This document shows positions 33,342 through 44,075 of a stretch of DNA of 64,000 nt, one piece after another (position 1 is the first letter of the stretch; each line of letters opens with the position of its first letter). The notes beneath the pieces are model-generated. The model was not told where the DNA came from and did not search any database. It was given only the letters and a program-made list of their open reading frames with translations. This stretch comes from Staphylotrichum longicolle (lineage: Eukaryota; Ascomycota; Sordariomycetes; Sordariales; Chaetomiaceae), in assembly GCA_019096155.1 (NCBI GenBank), contig JAHCVI010000005.1:382468-446467 (forward strand), given 5' to 3'. A program made the position numbers and the translations under genes.

Positions 33342-33779
33342 ATGTACGCCAAAACCCTCCTCCTGGCCCTCCTCGCCGCCACCGCCGCCTCAGCGGCCGC
33401 CGTCAACCCCCGCCAGAACAACAACAATGGCAACAACAGGAACAACAACAACAATGGAAACAACAACAACAACGCCGCCGCCGGTGGCGCCGCCGACTTT
33501 GGCCGCTGCACGCCCACCATGGACTTCCAGCTCGGCCGCGCCGGCCGCAAGCCCGACGAGGGCACGTTCCTGCCGACGGACCCGCTGGTGGCGCAGGGCC
33601 AGCAGGACGCCCTCAACCCCAACATCATCACCAACCGCATCTGCGACCAGCTGACCAACGTGTGCGACGCCAACGACGCCGCCAAGACCCTGTGCGAGGC
33701 CGCACAGGCGACCGTGCAGGGTCTGGGCACCAAGGATGCGACGACCGCGGATGCGTTTAACGCTGCGTTGGGTTTCTAG
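33342..33779 (+). CDS. Small secreted protein with Asn-rich spacer (145 aa)
   Basis: Single exon, ATG 33342. A signal peptide (MYAKTLLLALLAATAASAAA) is followed by NPRQ and an Asn/Gly spacer of about 25 residues written with AAC/AAT codons. Then comes a compact folded-looking domain of about 95 residues with four cysteines (in FGRCTP, NRICDQ, NVCDAN and TLCEAA). The domain pattern occurs widely in fungi as an uncharacterised secreted family; I cannot name a function. The spacer probably varies in length between strains. A clean 5' leader (CCAACAACTTACCAAAATG) supports the start. Confidence 0.8.
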   Translation: MYAKTLLLALLAATAASAAAVNPRQNNNNGNNRNNNNNGNNNNNAAAGGAADFGRCTPTMDFQLGRAGRKPDEGTFLPTDPLVAQGQQDALNPNIITNRICDQLTNVCDANDAAKTLCEAAQATVQGLGTKDATTADAFNAALGF

Positions 33780-35029
33780 AGGGGGGGATGGCGTGGGGAG
33801 TGACTCGGAAGGAAACTGGAAGGGGTGAGCACTCGCCGCTTTTGGCACGCAACCCAGCCGGAGCACATATGCAGCACATATGCAGCGTTCGGAGCAGAGA
33901 GCGAGATCTCTATTGGATGTCATCTCGTACATGTAACTGGGTGGCCATCGAAACGATGACCCGAGGATGAATTTTTGTCACCAGTAGGCTAGACGAACAA
34001 TCAATGCCAGCTTGGATGATATGTCTGTGAATATACACAAAGACTTTACACTCTCCAATATTGAAGAGCCACCCAATGTTCTTGACCAATACCCAAGTTT
34101 GGCTCCCTTACCTAGAACGCCACCCAAGTCAACGCGAAACCCCTTTTTGTGGTGACCCGCAGCTCTCAAAGTGTTAGCTGGGCGACAGATTGGCAAACTC
34201 CCTGGTGGCATGCTGCAGTCTCCATCAACTCAGACGGGCAAAGCGCGGTGCAAGCTAGACTCGGCGTCACGGTCCGGTGCTGGTAATTTGCCATCTTCAT
34301 TATGCACGACTTGGTCGACAGAACTTTCAGCCCGCTTAAAATGAACCATTCGGTCATGATTCACTGAACAAACCCCTCTGACTTACCTCGCCTTAGTTTA
34401 GAGCTGTCGGATTCAACCCGACCTCTGATGGGGCGAAGGCAACTACTTGCACACTTTGCACCACGGCTACGGTAAGCACTAGAAGTCTCGGCGCTTGTGT
34501 TCAGCCGACTGACAAGAGATCGCCTTACTTTCGCTCAGCTCACTCATCTTGGCTACGCGATGCTAGATTCCGTAAACACACATCCGGCATCGTGGATATT
34601 TCCCTTGCCTTCTTTGCGCGCGAGTGCTTAAGCGAAGCAGACGGAGTGGAGCGGCCAGGTCACGACGCTACCCAATGCAGCTGGGACATGGCGGGGAGGT
34701 GCTCAGTCATCCATTAGTTGGTATGCTTCGGATTCAATGGTACCAGATTCACATTCTCCCGGGCACCAACATGGCCGGAATACTGTTGTCTGAGTGCAGG
34801 AGCGTCATGGACGGCTTTGTTGAATGGAGATGACAGGATTTTGAACGCCTCGGGGCAAGAGGGCACAGTCTCGGAGGACGGGCGTCGTGACGGGTACAAA
34901 TAGAGCAGCATGGCCTCGCGTTGTGACAAACAATCTCTCCCCAGATCACTCTCCTCGGCTTCTTTCCAGTTCCAGCACAGCAACCAACACACAACGCACA
35001 ATACAAAACCCAAATCAAGATCTTTCACA
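33780..35029. other. Intergenic, about 1.25 kb
   Basis: No coding pattern on either strand. The last 100 bases are A/C-rich, a typical leader for the next small secreted gene. Confidence 0.45.
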
Positions 35030-35367
35030 ATGAAGACCACCTTCTTCCTCTCCATCCTCGGCCTCGCCGCCACGGCCCTTGCTGGCCCTCTTCCGGGCAC
35101 GGAGGGAGAGGCCCTCGACAGTACGTGACTATACACCTCCCTCGCCACAAAGTCCTCTCCGAACCTGGAGACAGCTAACACTACACACCAAACACAGAGC
35201 GCACCTGCCCCAACGGTGCCGTCATGGCGTGCCAGAATGCGTGCGACAGCGTCGTCGCCAACGGCTGCTCGGGCTGCAACGGCAACCCGAGCTGCCTCGT
35301 CGCGTGCCAGACTGCCCGCCGCAACGCCTGCATCAACTGCTGCTATACCAACTGCAGCACTTGCTAG
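35030..35367 (+). CDS. Kex2-type prepropeptide, 12-cysteine secreted peptide (86 aa)
   Basis: Exons 35030-35120 and 35198-35367 (donor GTACGT, acceptor CACAG), total 261 nt. Signal peptide MKTTFFLSILGLAATALAG, then a short acidic propeptide (PLPGTEGEALD) ending in Lys-Arg; the Lys codon is split by the intron. KR is a Kex2 cleavage site, so the mature peptide would be about 54 residues. It has 12 Cys with spacings x7, x3, x7, x2, x5, x3, x7, x2, x0, x3, x2. The block C-x3-C-x7-C-x2-C occurs twice (starting at the second and sixth cysteines), separated by NGNPS. An even Cys count suggests six disulfides. It could be an effector, antimicrobial or structural peptide; I do not recognise the family. 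Confidence 0.8.
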
Positions 35368-37215
35368 TTGAAGCTCGACTTGGGTTGGAAACGCGCCAGG
35401 GGTGGATAGTGGTGGATCCGATGTGGCTGGCAGGCTCTTGTATCGTCTGGGGCAGCAGAGGTCATGTCGGACTACCCCGGGGGGGGGGGGGGGGGGGGGG
35501 CGGTTCGTTGGCTTGGTACTGAGAATTTCAACAAGACTTGGTATCTACTTAGAAAAATATTCTAACCGCGCGTTATCTCCGAGATGAGCGGAACCCCATC
35601 AGTCTTTTACTGTGAACCCCGGTTCCCAAGCTACCTGTGCAGCCACTGAACCTGTGATTAAATCACACAAATGAAGCGCCCGCCATCGTGATTTGCAAGA
35701 CAAGCAAGCGACTGAGCAACAACAACAGGCCTTGACCTTTTAGTTCCCGCCCGTTTTCACTATTCTAGGTATACAGTGACAACACAGATGCGCTCCGGTA
35801 TTGCCGTCTCCCAGTTCGTGAGTTTGAAAGGAAGATGGACACAACTTAATCTTCCTCAAATGGAGGCCCGTTTTGAGGACCAGATCGCATGATAGCAAAC
35901 AACCCGTCATCTGCGTGCTCTATCTGAGATTTATCCTGGTGAATGCCCATTACTGATGTGCCTGGCTGCTGGTGCAAGACACACTGCTGCTCCGAATCCA
36001 GGCTGGTCTCATAGCCTGAGACAGGACTGCAGACATGACTGATGACTTTGATTTGGTGGGTGTCAAAGGTGGTTGAATGGGACATTACACCTCTTCAGAG
36101 CCAGTTATATCTTTCGGATAGACATTCGCATTGTTAAAGCATCAGGCGCGTTCATAGCTGTTTGTGTGCGCGTCTTAATCTCCTGAAATGTCCCTGATTA
36201 TGAGTCAAGGGGTTTATGAGGTCTATGCGACCTATTTGGTGTGTCCTTTTTGATCCTGTCCGCCTGTCCGCCTGTCCCACCAGTGTCCATTATGGTTGGT
36301 GAAATGGCGATTCCAAGGATCGGGACTTTCTAATCATTCGGAGGCCGCCGCTCGTTCGTGATTTCCTAGGACGGAAAGCGATTCAAGAGTGTCTTTGAAG
36401 TGCCGTTGACGCCAGTGGCTTCAATATTGCTCCAGTCATCGCCGAGACAGAGCATGAATACGGCTCGTGTGGTGTTTTGTTTGTGGCGATGCATCGGAGA
36501 TCTGGGGCCCCGTGTAACCTCATCATCGGAGGTAATGATTGCAAAACGCGAAGCTGTCATTGGGTGTCACGGCGCGGCTCTTGCTGCGACCCTTCGGGGC
36601 TGGGCAGGCTCAGCGGGCTGTGGGGGTCTAGACTCTTCGAGCGACCGAGAGCGGGTCGCGGCATTGCTGACACTGCCACACGCTTCGCTTCAGTCATTTA
36701 GCGCCGACCTTAACTTTATCTGCGATGGTACCTGATTGCGGCCTCTTCCTTGAAAATGTCGTATCTTGCTCCTCGCCAAGATGATACTGCCTCGACATCT
36801 GAAAGTTTGCTCAAGGGTAAACCCCAAACGAGTCTCTCCTCTGATACCTTTTGCCTGTTAGGTGGGCTTTGCTGGCAGGTAGGCAACGAGATTTGCGGCG
36901 TGCCGAAATCGGGAAAACGTGGTGTCGAAGTGCTGATTTTAGCAATGCGGCTGAGGTCAGACAACGCCGGGGCTGGCACGCTGGCCCGTCTTCATTGGGC
37001 CATCATTGCGAGCGAACCACCCCCGTGCATGCTGCTAGCGTGGGCATCCTGGTCGCGCCTGAAGGCAGCGGAAATGGCGACCCAAGGTAAAAAGAAGCTT
37101 TAGCCAAGACCTGTGTCCCGTCCCTCCTCCTTCTTCAACCTCTTGGCGTGTCTCTGAACAAAGACTTGGCTTTCCGTGTTTGCTTGAGCCTCTTGAGCCT
37201 CAAGACCGCGTCGAG
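35368..37215. other. Intergenic, about 1.85 kb
   Basis: No gene supported; short open frames around 36400-36735 and 36750-37103 show no family-like sequence. A 22-base G run is listed separately. The last 100 bases are C/T-rich ahead of the LtrA gene. Confidence 0.45.
35479..35500. repeat. Poly-G homopolymer, 22 bases
   Basis: An uninterrupted G run preceded by CCCC, about 110 bp after the stop of the Cys-rich peptide gene, so probably in or near its 3' UTR. Exact length uncertain. Confidence 0.9.
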
Positions 37216-39324
37216 ATGGCTCCCTTCCGCCGCACCAAGACCATGTAAGTCGGATCCCGTTCTCCCATGTTCCCCTCAACTCCTCCTAACTCGGACAGAC
37301 ACGAGGCACGAGCAAAGAGACGGATCCACACGGTCGTGCCATGGATCCAGAACCCTCTCCAGGGCGTCGACAAGGAGCACCTCGTCTTCGCGCCAAGGCA
37401 TGAAGCCAGCACGGCCGAGCTGTTCTTCGACCTCTTCTTTGTTGCCAACCTGGCCACCTTCACCGCGTACCACTACATCGTCGACCACTCCTCGCTGTTC
37501 GCCTACATCGGCTTCTTCGCCATCATCTGGGTGACGTGGTTCCACACCGTCCTCTACGATGTCCGCTTCGAGAACGACAGCATCTACAGCCGCGTGTGCA
37601 AGACGGTCATCATGATCGTCTTTGTGGGCTTCGCGCTGGTCGGCTCGTCCTTCGCCCCGGGCACCGCCAGCGGCGACAACACCAACTTCCGCATCCTCTG
37701 CTACACCCTCGTCATGAGCCGCGTGCTGTTCGCCATCCAGTACATTGTGGTCGGCGTCTTTGTCGGCCTGGCGCGCCGGACGGACCTGTTCCTGCCCGTG
37801 TTCCTCAACGTCCTGGTCTACATTGTCGCCACGGGCGCCTACGCCGCCATGATTCCCGCCTTTGCCGAGAACAAGCCGGTGGCCACCTCGAACGGCATCT
37901 ACAGCGTGTGGTGGATCGTCATGCTGCTCGAGACCATCGCCACCATCGCCGTGTCGTGCTTCTGGCGGATGCTGAGCTTCAAGAAGACGCATCTGGTTGA
38001 GCGCATGGGGCTGCTGACGCTGATTGTCATTGGCGAGGGCGCGATCGGCGTCACCAAGACGATTTCGCGCATGATGGGCAAGTCGGGGCTCGATCCCGAG
38101 GGGTCTGGTCTGATCCTGTGCATCGTGTTGCTCTTGGTGAGTCTGCGCCCGACGAGGCGTGCAGTGATATTCACTAACACATGACAGATGGGAACGTGGA
38201 TGATCTACTTTGACAACCACCCGCACGGCCACTTTGGCACCATCAGACAGCAGATCTGGTCCGCCCTGCACTTCCCGATCCACCTCGCCATCGTCGGCCT
38301 CGTCGAAGGCGCGCAGCAGATCGCCTTGGCCCGGTACGTGTCCAAGGGCATCTTCAGCTTTCAGAGTTACCTGGTGCAGTACTGCGCCAAGGACCACCTC
38401 GACGGCAAGGCACTGTCCGGCAAGCTCCTCGCCGCGGTTAAGTACTTGAGCCTCGACAAGAAAGTGACCAGCCTGATCTTCCTCGACGAAATCGAGGCCG
38501 ATATCTACTTTATCGGCAACCAGACGGGTATCTGCGGCCCCGGCGTCACGGGAAGCGACGTATTCGCCCTCCCCGATGTGTTTGTCGACCTCTACACCAA
38601 CACGGTCGCAGCCATGTACAGCGCGCTCGGTCTCAGCATGCCAGTGGACAAGAGTGTCATCTTGGTCATGATCGAGTCGTGGAAGCTCGTGTATCGCTAC
38701 TTCTGGAGCGCCTTCCTCATCCTCATCGGCTGCTTCCTCGTCGTCATGATCCTGATCCGGACCACCAAGGTCGACGCCTTTGACTACATGGCCTTCTTCG
38801 CCCGTGGCGGCGTCATCGTCGTTGCTGCCGCGCTCCTCGGCCTGTCGGCAAGCAAGGACCTGATGTACCACATCATGGAGACGCCCTACATCCTACCCGT
38901 CGCCGTCATTCTGCTGTACCTAATCATCATCCTCGACCGGATCGGCGCAGGGATCGCAAACTGGAGGAACAGAAAGTCGGGCGATCCGCTGACCGGAGGC
39001 GAGCACGGCCACGGCCACGGCCACGGGCACGAGGACGCAGAGGGGCATCACGGAAGCGGCCACGAAGAGGCAGCCGACAAGCAGGGGCTCATGGTGTCCT
39101 CGGCGCAGGCTCCGCCACACCCCGTGGAACACCGCATGTCGTACAACCCGCTCGGTGGTTCCATGATGCCGTCGTACTATGCCGCTGGCACGCCGCCTGC
39201 CTACCCGCAGCCGCACATGCAGCCCATGTCGCCGCCCGCTGGAGGGGTGGGGGTCAGCACTGCGTACACGCCTGGTGGGTACATGCCCGTGCAGAATGGG
39301 CACTATGCTGGGGATGGTTATTGA
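37216..39324 (+). CDS. LtrA-type (low temperature requirement A) membrane protein, 667 aa
   Basis: Exons 37216-37244, 37299-38136 and 38188-39324 total 2004 nt; exon 1 is only 29 nt (MAPFRRTKT). The core carries the family hallmark HEASTAELFFDLFFVANLAT near residue 40, then eight or more hydrophobic segments. Another family-like stretch is LLTLIVIGEGAIGVTKTISR. LtrA proteins are integral membrane proteins linked to cold growth in Listeria; the fungal role is not established. The C-terminal cytoplasmic tail has a His/Gly-rich stretch (HGHGHGHGHEDAEGHHGSGH), potentially metal-binding, followed by a Pro/Met-rich disordered end. There is no frame break. Confidence 0.9.
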
Positions 39325-39713
39325 GCTGGTTGTTAAATATGGTGTTGGGTGTTTCTTCGGGGTAAGCGTGCTGGCTTGGAGTTCATGTTTTGTTGCAAAG
39401 TCTCCCATTGGTATCAATATATTCACATGAACAACGTTTCTGCGTTGCGCCGTGTTCCCTACTGTGACTGTGTCAATGTAATAGATGAGACCAATGACGA
39501 CTGGAGTTCACAGATGTAATGGAAAATCACGGATAGGGCTAGGGAGAAGGCTCCAATGCTGCGCTTCCAGTTTAGGTTTAGCATGTGAAGCTGCACGTGT
39601 GTAACATTGACAGGCAACCAACTGTTTGGCTGAAACGTTTCCGACTTGAGCATGACAAATGCAACTCTGAGCATCTCTTCTCGTCCCTCTTGCTGTGCGA
39701 TTACCTGGGCCCC
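39325..39713. other. Intergenic, 389 bp
   Basis: Between two plus-strand genes; should contain the LtrA 3' UTR and the next promoter. No motif recognised. Confidence 0.4.
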
Positions 39714-40898
39714 ATGCCACTCCACGATCTACCCCCTGAGCTTGTGCTCAGAGTTATGCGCCATATTGGCCATGAGTTTTTTGCTCAGAACATCCGCCGA
39801 CTCACCGTCTCCAAGTGGTGGTTTCGATATGCTTGGACCATCTTCGTGGAGCAGCTCCTCTTGAACCGTACCCGCCTCGTGCACTTTGCCCGGAACCCCG
39901 CTGCCCTCGAAGCCATGCTGCCACACCTCAAGGCCATCACAATTATAGCCAGGGAGTTTTGCTATCCTTCCACTAGTCCTTCTCTTCACAAGGTTGTGTA
40001 TGACGGCCTGTGGGGTGTCACCGACGAACCATATTCGAATTCCCCATTTGGTCACGGGTTGACGGAGATGGCCAAATTCAACTCATTCCTGGACAAGGTC
40101 GCCATCAAGTTGCATCAGTGCCCACGGCTAAACTCTGTGACCTTCAAAGGCCCGACAAAACACGGTGTTTATATTTTGTACACAGAGCCTCTGGACAGTC
40201 TTCTCTCCCTGCGTCACGTCACCTCCCTTACCGTCACCAACAACGCCTTCCTAAACGGGTTCCACATGTGCTCCCATATCCACCGCCGCCTCCCGTTCCT
40301 CCGTCGTTTCCGGTATCGCACACATTTGATCTGCGAGGACCTGCTGACGCCGCTCCCGGACGCGCCACCCCTCAACCTGCAAGACGTCGTGATCGATCTC
40401 ACCTGCCCGACTTGCCGCCGTCGTGGCTCAAGGTGGTGCAATGTCAAGCCGAGGAGGTGTCCAGTTGTGGGACGCCCGCATAGGCTTGATTGGGAAGACT
40501 GTGGCCACCGGCTGGAGGAGTGGGCCACGGAACTCGCATCTCGGCTGGACAATCCAAGAATGGTCAGAGTGAGGTATCCGTGGCCGTATAACGACCGGAC
40601 CTACTCGTTCGATGGCATCACAGGGGTTCGAACGCAGTTGGAGAATGGCAGTACCTGGGACGATGAGGGGCCTGTTATTCCAGAGCGTCCATCAAAGGTG
40701 TGGGATGACCAAGTGGACGAGGAGAGTGACGAAGAGGAAGAACAAGACGATGAAGCAAACGACGATGAAGAAGACGACGATGAAGAAGACGACGATGAAG
40801 AAGACGACGATGAAGAAGACGACGATGAAGAAGACGACGATGAAGAAGACGACGATGAAGAAGACGACGATGAAGAAGACGACGAGGATGAGAATTAG
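39714..40898 (+). CDS. F-box-like protein with acidic repeat tail (394 aa)
   Basis: Start ATG 39714 (MPLHDLPPELVLRVMRHIG); the longer frame upstream starts with GTG. The first 40 residues match an F-box helix pattern, suggesting an SCF substrate adaptor. Middle segments (for example LRHVTSLTVTNNAFLNGFHM) look like irregular leucine repeats. A Cys cluster (LTCPTCRRRGSRWC) could bind zinc. The tail, from about residue 335, is acidic. Its end is encoded by eight perfect copies of a 15-bp unit, each giving DDEED, and it finishes DDEDEN. Substrate unknown. Confidence 0.7.
   Translation: MPLHDLPPELVLRVMRHIGHEFFAQNIRRLTVSKWWFRYAWTIFVEQLLLNRTRLVHFARNPAALEAMLPHLKAITIIAREFCYPSTSPSLHKVVYDGLWGVTDEPYSNSPFGHGLTEMAKFNSFLDKVAIKLHQCPRLNSVTFKGPTKHGVYILYTEPLDSLLSLRHVTSLTVTNNAFLNGFHMCSHIHRRLPFLRRFRYRTHLICEDLLTPLPDAPPLNLQDVVIDLTCPTCRRRGSRWCNVKPRRCPVVGRPHRLDWEDCGHRLEEWATELASRLDNPRMVRVRYPWPYNDRTYSFDGITGVRTQLENGSTWDDEGPVIPERPSKVWDDQVDEESDEEEEQDDEANDDEEDDDEEDDDEEDDDEEDDDEEDDDEEDDDEEDDDEEDDEDEN
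40761..40880 (+). repeat. 15-bp minisatellite, 8 perfect copies, in coding DNA
   Basis: Unit GACGATGAAGAAGAC, repeated eight times without a mismatch. The length is a multiple of three, so copy-number change only alters the acidic tail length. Confidence 0.95.
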
Positions 40899-41896
40899 CA
40901 AAAGGACAGGGACGAATCAAGAAGAGAGTGAGCGAGCATTAGCCTGTTTAAAGAGACAGGCTTGATTGCAGGAAAAGAAGGAGTAGGAGGCAGAAAAGGT
41001 GCGTGACGCGAGGATAGGGGGCAAGCTACTATCTAAGTAAGGTATCTAAAGAAGGGAGTTGGGAGCACTCTGAATTTGACACGTCGTGTGCACTGATGGG
41101 CTGAAGTCTCTCCTCTCACAAGTGACATCCAGATCTGTTGTCCGTTTTCCGATTGGAAATGGGGGCACGACTCAGATCACTGTGCTGTAGCCAACGATTT
41201 CAAAGCCGAGTCACTTAGACTGGGGTTACTGTACTGACCTTACATATAGCTTCATTAGACTCTTAAAATCGGCGGAATCTCGGCCGTGTTCAAGTTCCCG
41301 ATTTCCACAAAGACTACATGTGCCACGCTTTGTACTGCTGTTTTGGCGTCGACGCCGTGAGGCCTCAAGTCCCGCAGTCTAGGCCGCCCCCATAGACACC
41401 CGAAAGCTGGCCCTGCATCAAGACCTCCCTGAGCTTGCCCGCATGTGGCTGAGCTCGGTCCCGCGGCTGCAGCTTCCAGTGCCCAGGCGCCGAGAGAACT
41501 AGAGTGGCTGAGGCGCCAATTTGAAACCGGTCAATGCAACAGCTTGGAGCGTTGGCTCCGAGCAGTTGGTTCCAAGCAGTTGGTTCCAAGCAGTTGGTTC
41601 CAAGCAGTCGGTTGGGGGCCTGGTCCCTCTTCTCTTCCCCGCCTTTCCAACCACGAGAGCAGTCTCCTGATCAACAACTCGAAGCTCGTCATCGCGTCCA
41701 CGTCGTCGCTGGATCAACAAAACCTCTTATTGAAGCTCAACTTCGAACGCAGTCCGTAACCTCCGTTAATGCTGGGCCATTGGCTCTGATAACCCCTCTA
41801 TTGCCTTCAAGTTCGGACACCACAACGGTACAATTAACCCCTTCAAACCCACACTCCTCCGAGCAAAAATCTCGACGCCGTCTGGTCTCAGCCGCC
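40899..41896. other. Intergenic, about 1 kb
   Basis: No gene supported. It holds the 14-bp tandem repeat listed separately, and probably the promoter and leader of the next gene. Confidence 0.45.
41561..41616. repeat. 14-bp tandem repeat, three perfect copies plus one diverged
   Basis: Unit AGCAGTTGGTTCCA repeated at 41561, 41575 and 41589, then AGCAGTCGGTTGGG. It lies about 280 bp before the ATG of the next gene, probably in its promoter or 5' leader. Confidence 0.85.
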
Positions 41897-43102
41897 ATGG
41901 ACACTCCTGGTGTTGGAGACCGACAGGGCCAGGAGCGCAAGCGGAAGTCGCGGTCGCCTGAACCGTCCCCGCCTGCGTCGAAGCGCCCATCTGTTCATCC
42001 GCAGCCCGAGCCAGCTTTGCTCGCCACTCAATCTAATTCCAAGCCCGCCGGCGTGGATAAGATCTCGGAATCTGGGACCTACAAGCGCAAGCAGGGACGG
42101 AGACAACGTTTCGAAGATACAGAAGAAAACAGCGCCAAGATCAATGCTCTGTTCGAGATGTTTCAAGCCGAAGCGGAGCACAGCAAGGCCGAAGAAGAGC
42201 GCCGCCGTAACCTGCCGCCTATCGAGGCACTCAAGGAAGCCGCCGAAAGGCTCGAGGAAAAGGGCCGGACATTGTACCGTGGGTTTGAACGCTTCAGCGG
42301 GACAATTATCCTCCAGGAGACACCAGCCAGCCATAACGCCGGAGCGCGATGCCGAGCCGAAGACGACTGCCTGCAAAGGGTCCTGCTGGAAGCGGCGTTG
42401 CGCGAGAAGTTGCGCGAGAACAGCAACCTTCGATATAACCACGACCATTATAGGAAGCGTGGGCACATTGACGACGACTACCGCATCCTAGTCAGCCGAG
42501 GCCCCTTCGACAAGAAATACTATCATATCCGCTGCTTCGAGACCATGGTCGACCTGGCGCCGCTGATTCCTGACAAATTCTTCCTTGATACCACGACATC
42601 ACGCGTAGGCCCATTTGAAGCGCCACCAGAATGGGGCCTCATGTTCAGGACCTGGTTCGAACACAAGGGGCAAATCGATCTAGAAAAGATTGCAGCGTAC
42701 ATCGATGCCGAGAAGGCGTATCGGGACATGGAAAGGGACTCAGATTCGGACACGCATCCCCCTAACACCGCAAGGCCGGTTCTGAGGGACCATGTGACAG
42801 CGGCGAGTGAAGGTTGCAGTTTGTATGATGTCGCCCAGCATCGCTCTTGTGATTCGATGCCGAACGGTTGCCTTGCGAGATATCGACCAACTGGGCTCCA
42901 TTGGACGATCGTATTTCCGGAAAATGAGGGTCGCGTGGTGGAGTTGGACGTGCCTCGGAATGAGCAGCAAAGGAGGGCTGCCATTATTCGAGTTTTCTTC
43001 GGCAATTTTGACAGCGCAGAGGGCGGTAGTAGGGCTGCGGGCGGAGAGGAAGGACCGAGTGGTGCGGGTGTGAGAGGAGAGGGAGAAGAGGTGCAGGAAT
43101 AA
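41897..43102 (+). CDS. Unrecognised basic/nuclear-like protein (401 aa)
   Basis: Single exon. Start ATG 41897 in a strong context (GCCGCCATGGACA); the frame stays open further upstream, but without protein-like sequence. The N terminus is basic and disordered, with a likely nuclear signal (KRKSRSPEPSPPASKRPS). A coiled-coil-like Glu/Arg stretch follows (HSKAEEERRRNLPPIEALKE), then a folded-looking region. In it a Cys pair (CRAEDDC) and, about 65 residues later, KKYYHIRCFETM recall the CxxC...HxxC arrangement of PARP-type zinc fingers; that is only a suggestion. The end is Gly/Glu-rich. Function unknown. Confidence 0.75.
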   Translation: MDTPGVGDRQGQERKRKSRSPEPSPPASKRPSVHPQPEPALLATQSNSKPAGVDKISESGTYKRKQGRRQRFEDTEENSAKINALFEMFQAEAEHSKAEEERRRNLPPIEALKEAAERLEEKGRTLYRGFERFSGTIILQETPASHNAGARCRAEDDCLQRVLLEAALREKLRENSNLRYNHDHYRKRGHIDDDYRILVSRGPFDKKYYHIRCFETMVDLAPLIPDKFFLDTTTSRVGPFEAPPEWGLMFRTWFEHKGQIDLEKIAAYIDAEKAYRDMERDSDSDTHPPNTARPVLRDHVTAASEGCSLYDVAQHRSCDSMPNGCLARYRPTGLHWTIVFPENEGRVVELDVPRNEQQRRAAIIRVFFGNFDSAEGGSRAAGGEEGPSGAGVRGEGEEVQE

Positions 43103-44075
43103 CATGGCGCTCAGGGACAACCAAGTTGTCGGCTAGGCACGGGGATGGCGGCAAGGGCTTTCATGTATTCTTGTCTTGTGAGGGTCTCACGCTGGCAATC
43201 TCCATGTCGATCTTTCTAGCGAACCCCTACCTGTTGTCTGGTACTTTCACCACCACAGCCCTTTTTTCCCAACGTCCCCCCTCGTCCATCTCTTGCTTGA
43301 CGCCCTACATACCCGCCTTTTGCGCAGCGATCTTATTCCCTTAGCTCGCCGGCTTTATCGAGATGGCGCATCCACGTTCATCGGTTGAGCTCTTTCGCTC
43401 CAGTGGCGCCAAATCTACAGAGGTTTCGCACCAGGTCGTAATTCAGTTGTTTGCTTAGGAGAACAAATGTTACTCAACCTCTCTACTATATCGCCAGCCA
43501 GTTTCTGTGGGACCTCACCAGATCACGGTTTCTGTGCAAGGCCATGGTCTCACGGACCCGGGACCAAACAGGCTACTGATCAGGACCCGAACAGTCGAGG
43601 GCCCTGACAAAACCTTCGACAGCCTGGTTGAGTGGCTCGCCTGGATCGCTGGGGAACGCAAATCTGCTCCTCTCATCTCTGAGTTCGCCCTGAATCCCAT
43701 CTCCGTCCGACGCCAATATCACCATTGCCGGACATGGATTCCGGGACTAGAAACCCGCATTCTACTGGTGCGCTACAGCCGGCCATGATCACTTTAGCCA
43801 GTTCCCTCTGGGTCCATTGTCGAATGCGACCATCGTAGCGTGTTAATGATGCTTTTATTGAGCCAAGCTTTCCCGCAACGTCTCTGCTCCGCCACGGCTT
43901 TGGGTCGCGGCATTGTCATGAAGTCGCGATGCGGATCTTGTTCTTAACAAATCACGCCGGTACAAAAACTGGACGTGATCTCGTCGTTCTCGCTGTCGGC
44001 TGGTTTCCACCTCTGGGGATATTCATCTCTTGCCCGTTTTCGCAGACGCAAAAGCCCATTTTGACCACGCTTATC
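43103..44075. other. Intergenic, about 0.97 kb
   Basis: No gene supported. An ATG at 43929 is in frame with the esterase gene but would place a non-signal stretch before the signal peptide, so I leave it out. Confidence 0.45.

Noticed and set aside
28975..37216. A biosynthetic cluster around the LaeA-like methyltransferase
   Set aside because: No backbone enzyme (PKS, NRPS, terpene cyclase), no cluster-specific transporter or transcription factor nearby.
37276..38871. Minus-strand open frame antisense to LtrA gene
   Set aside because: Shadow of a GC-rich gene; the plus-strand product is a clear family member.
40692..40901. Minus-strand hydrophobic repeat frame (FFIVVFFIVV)
   Set aside because: Antisense reading of the 15-bp acidic repeat.
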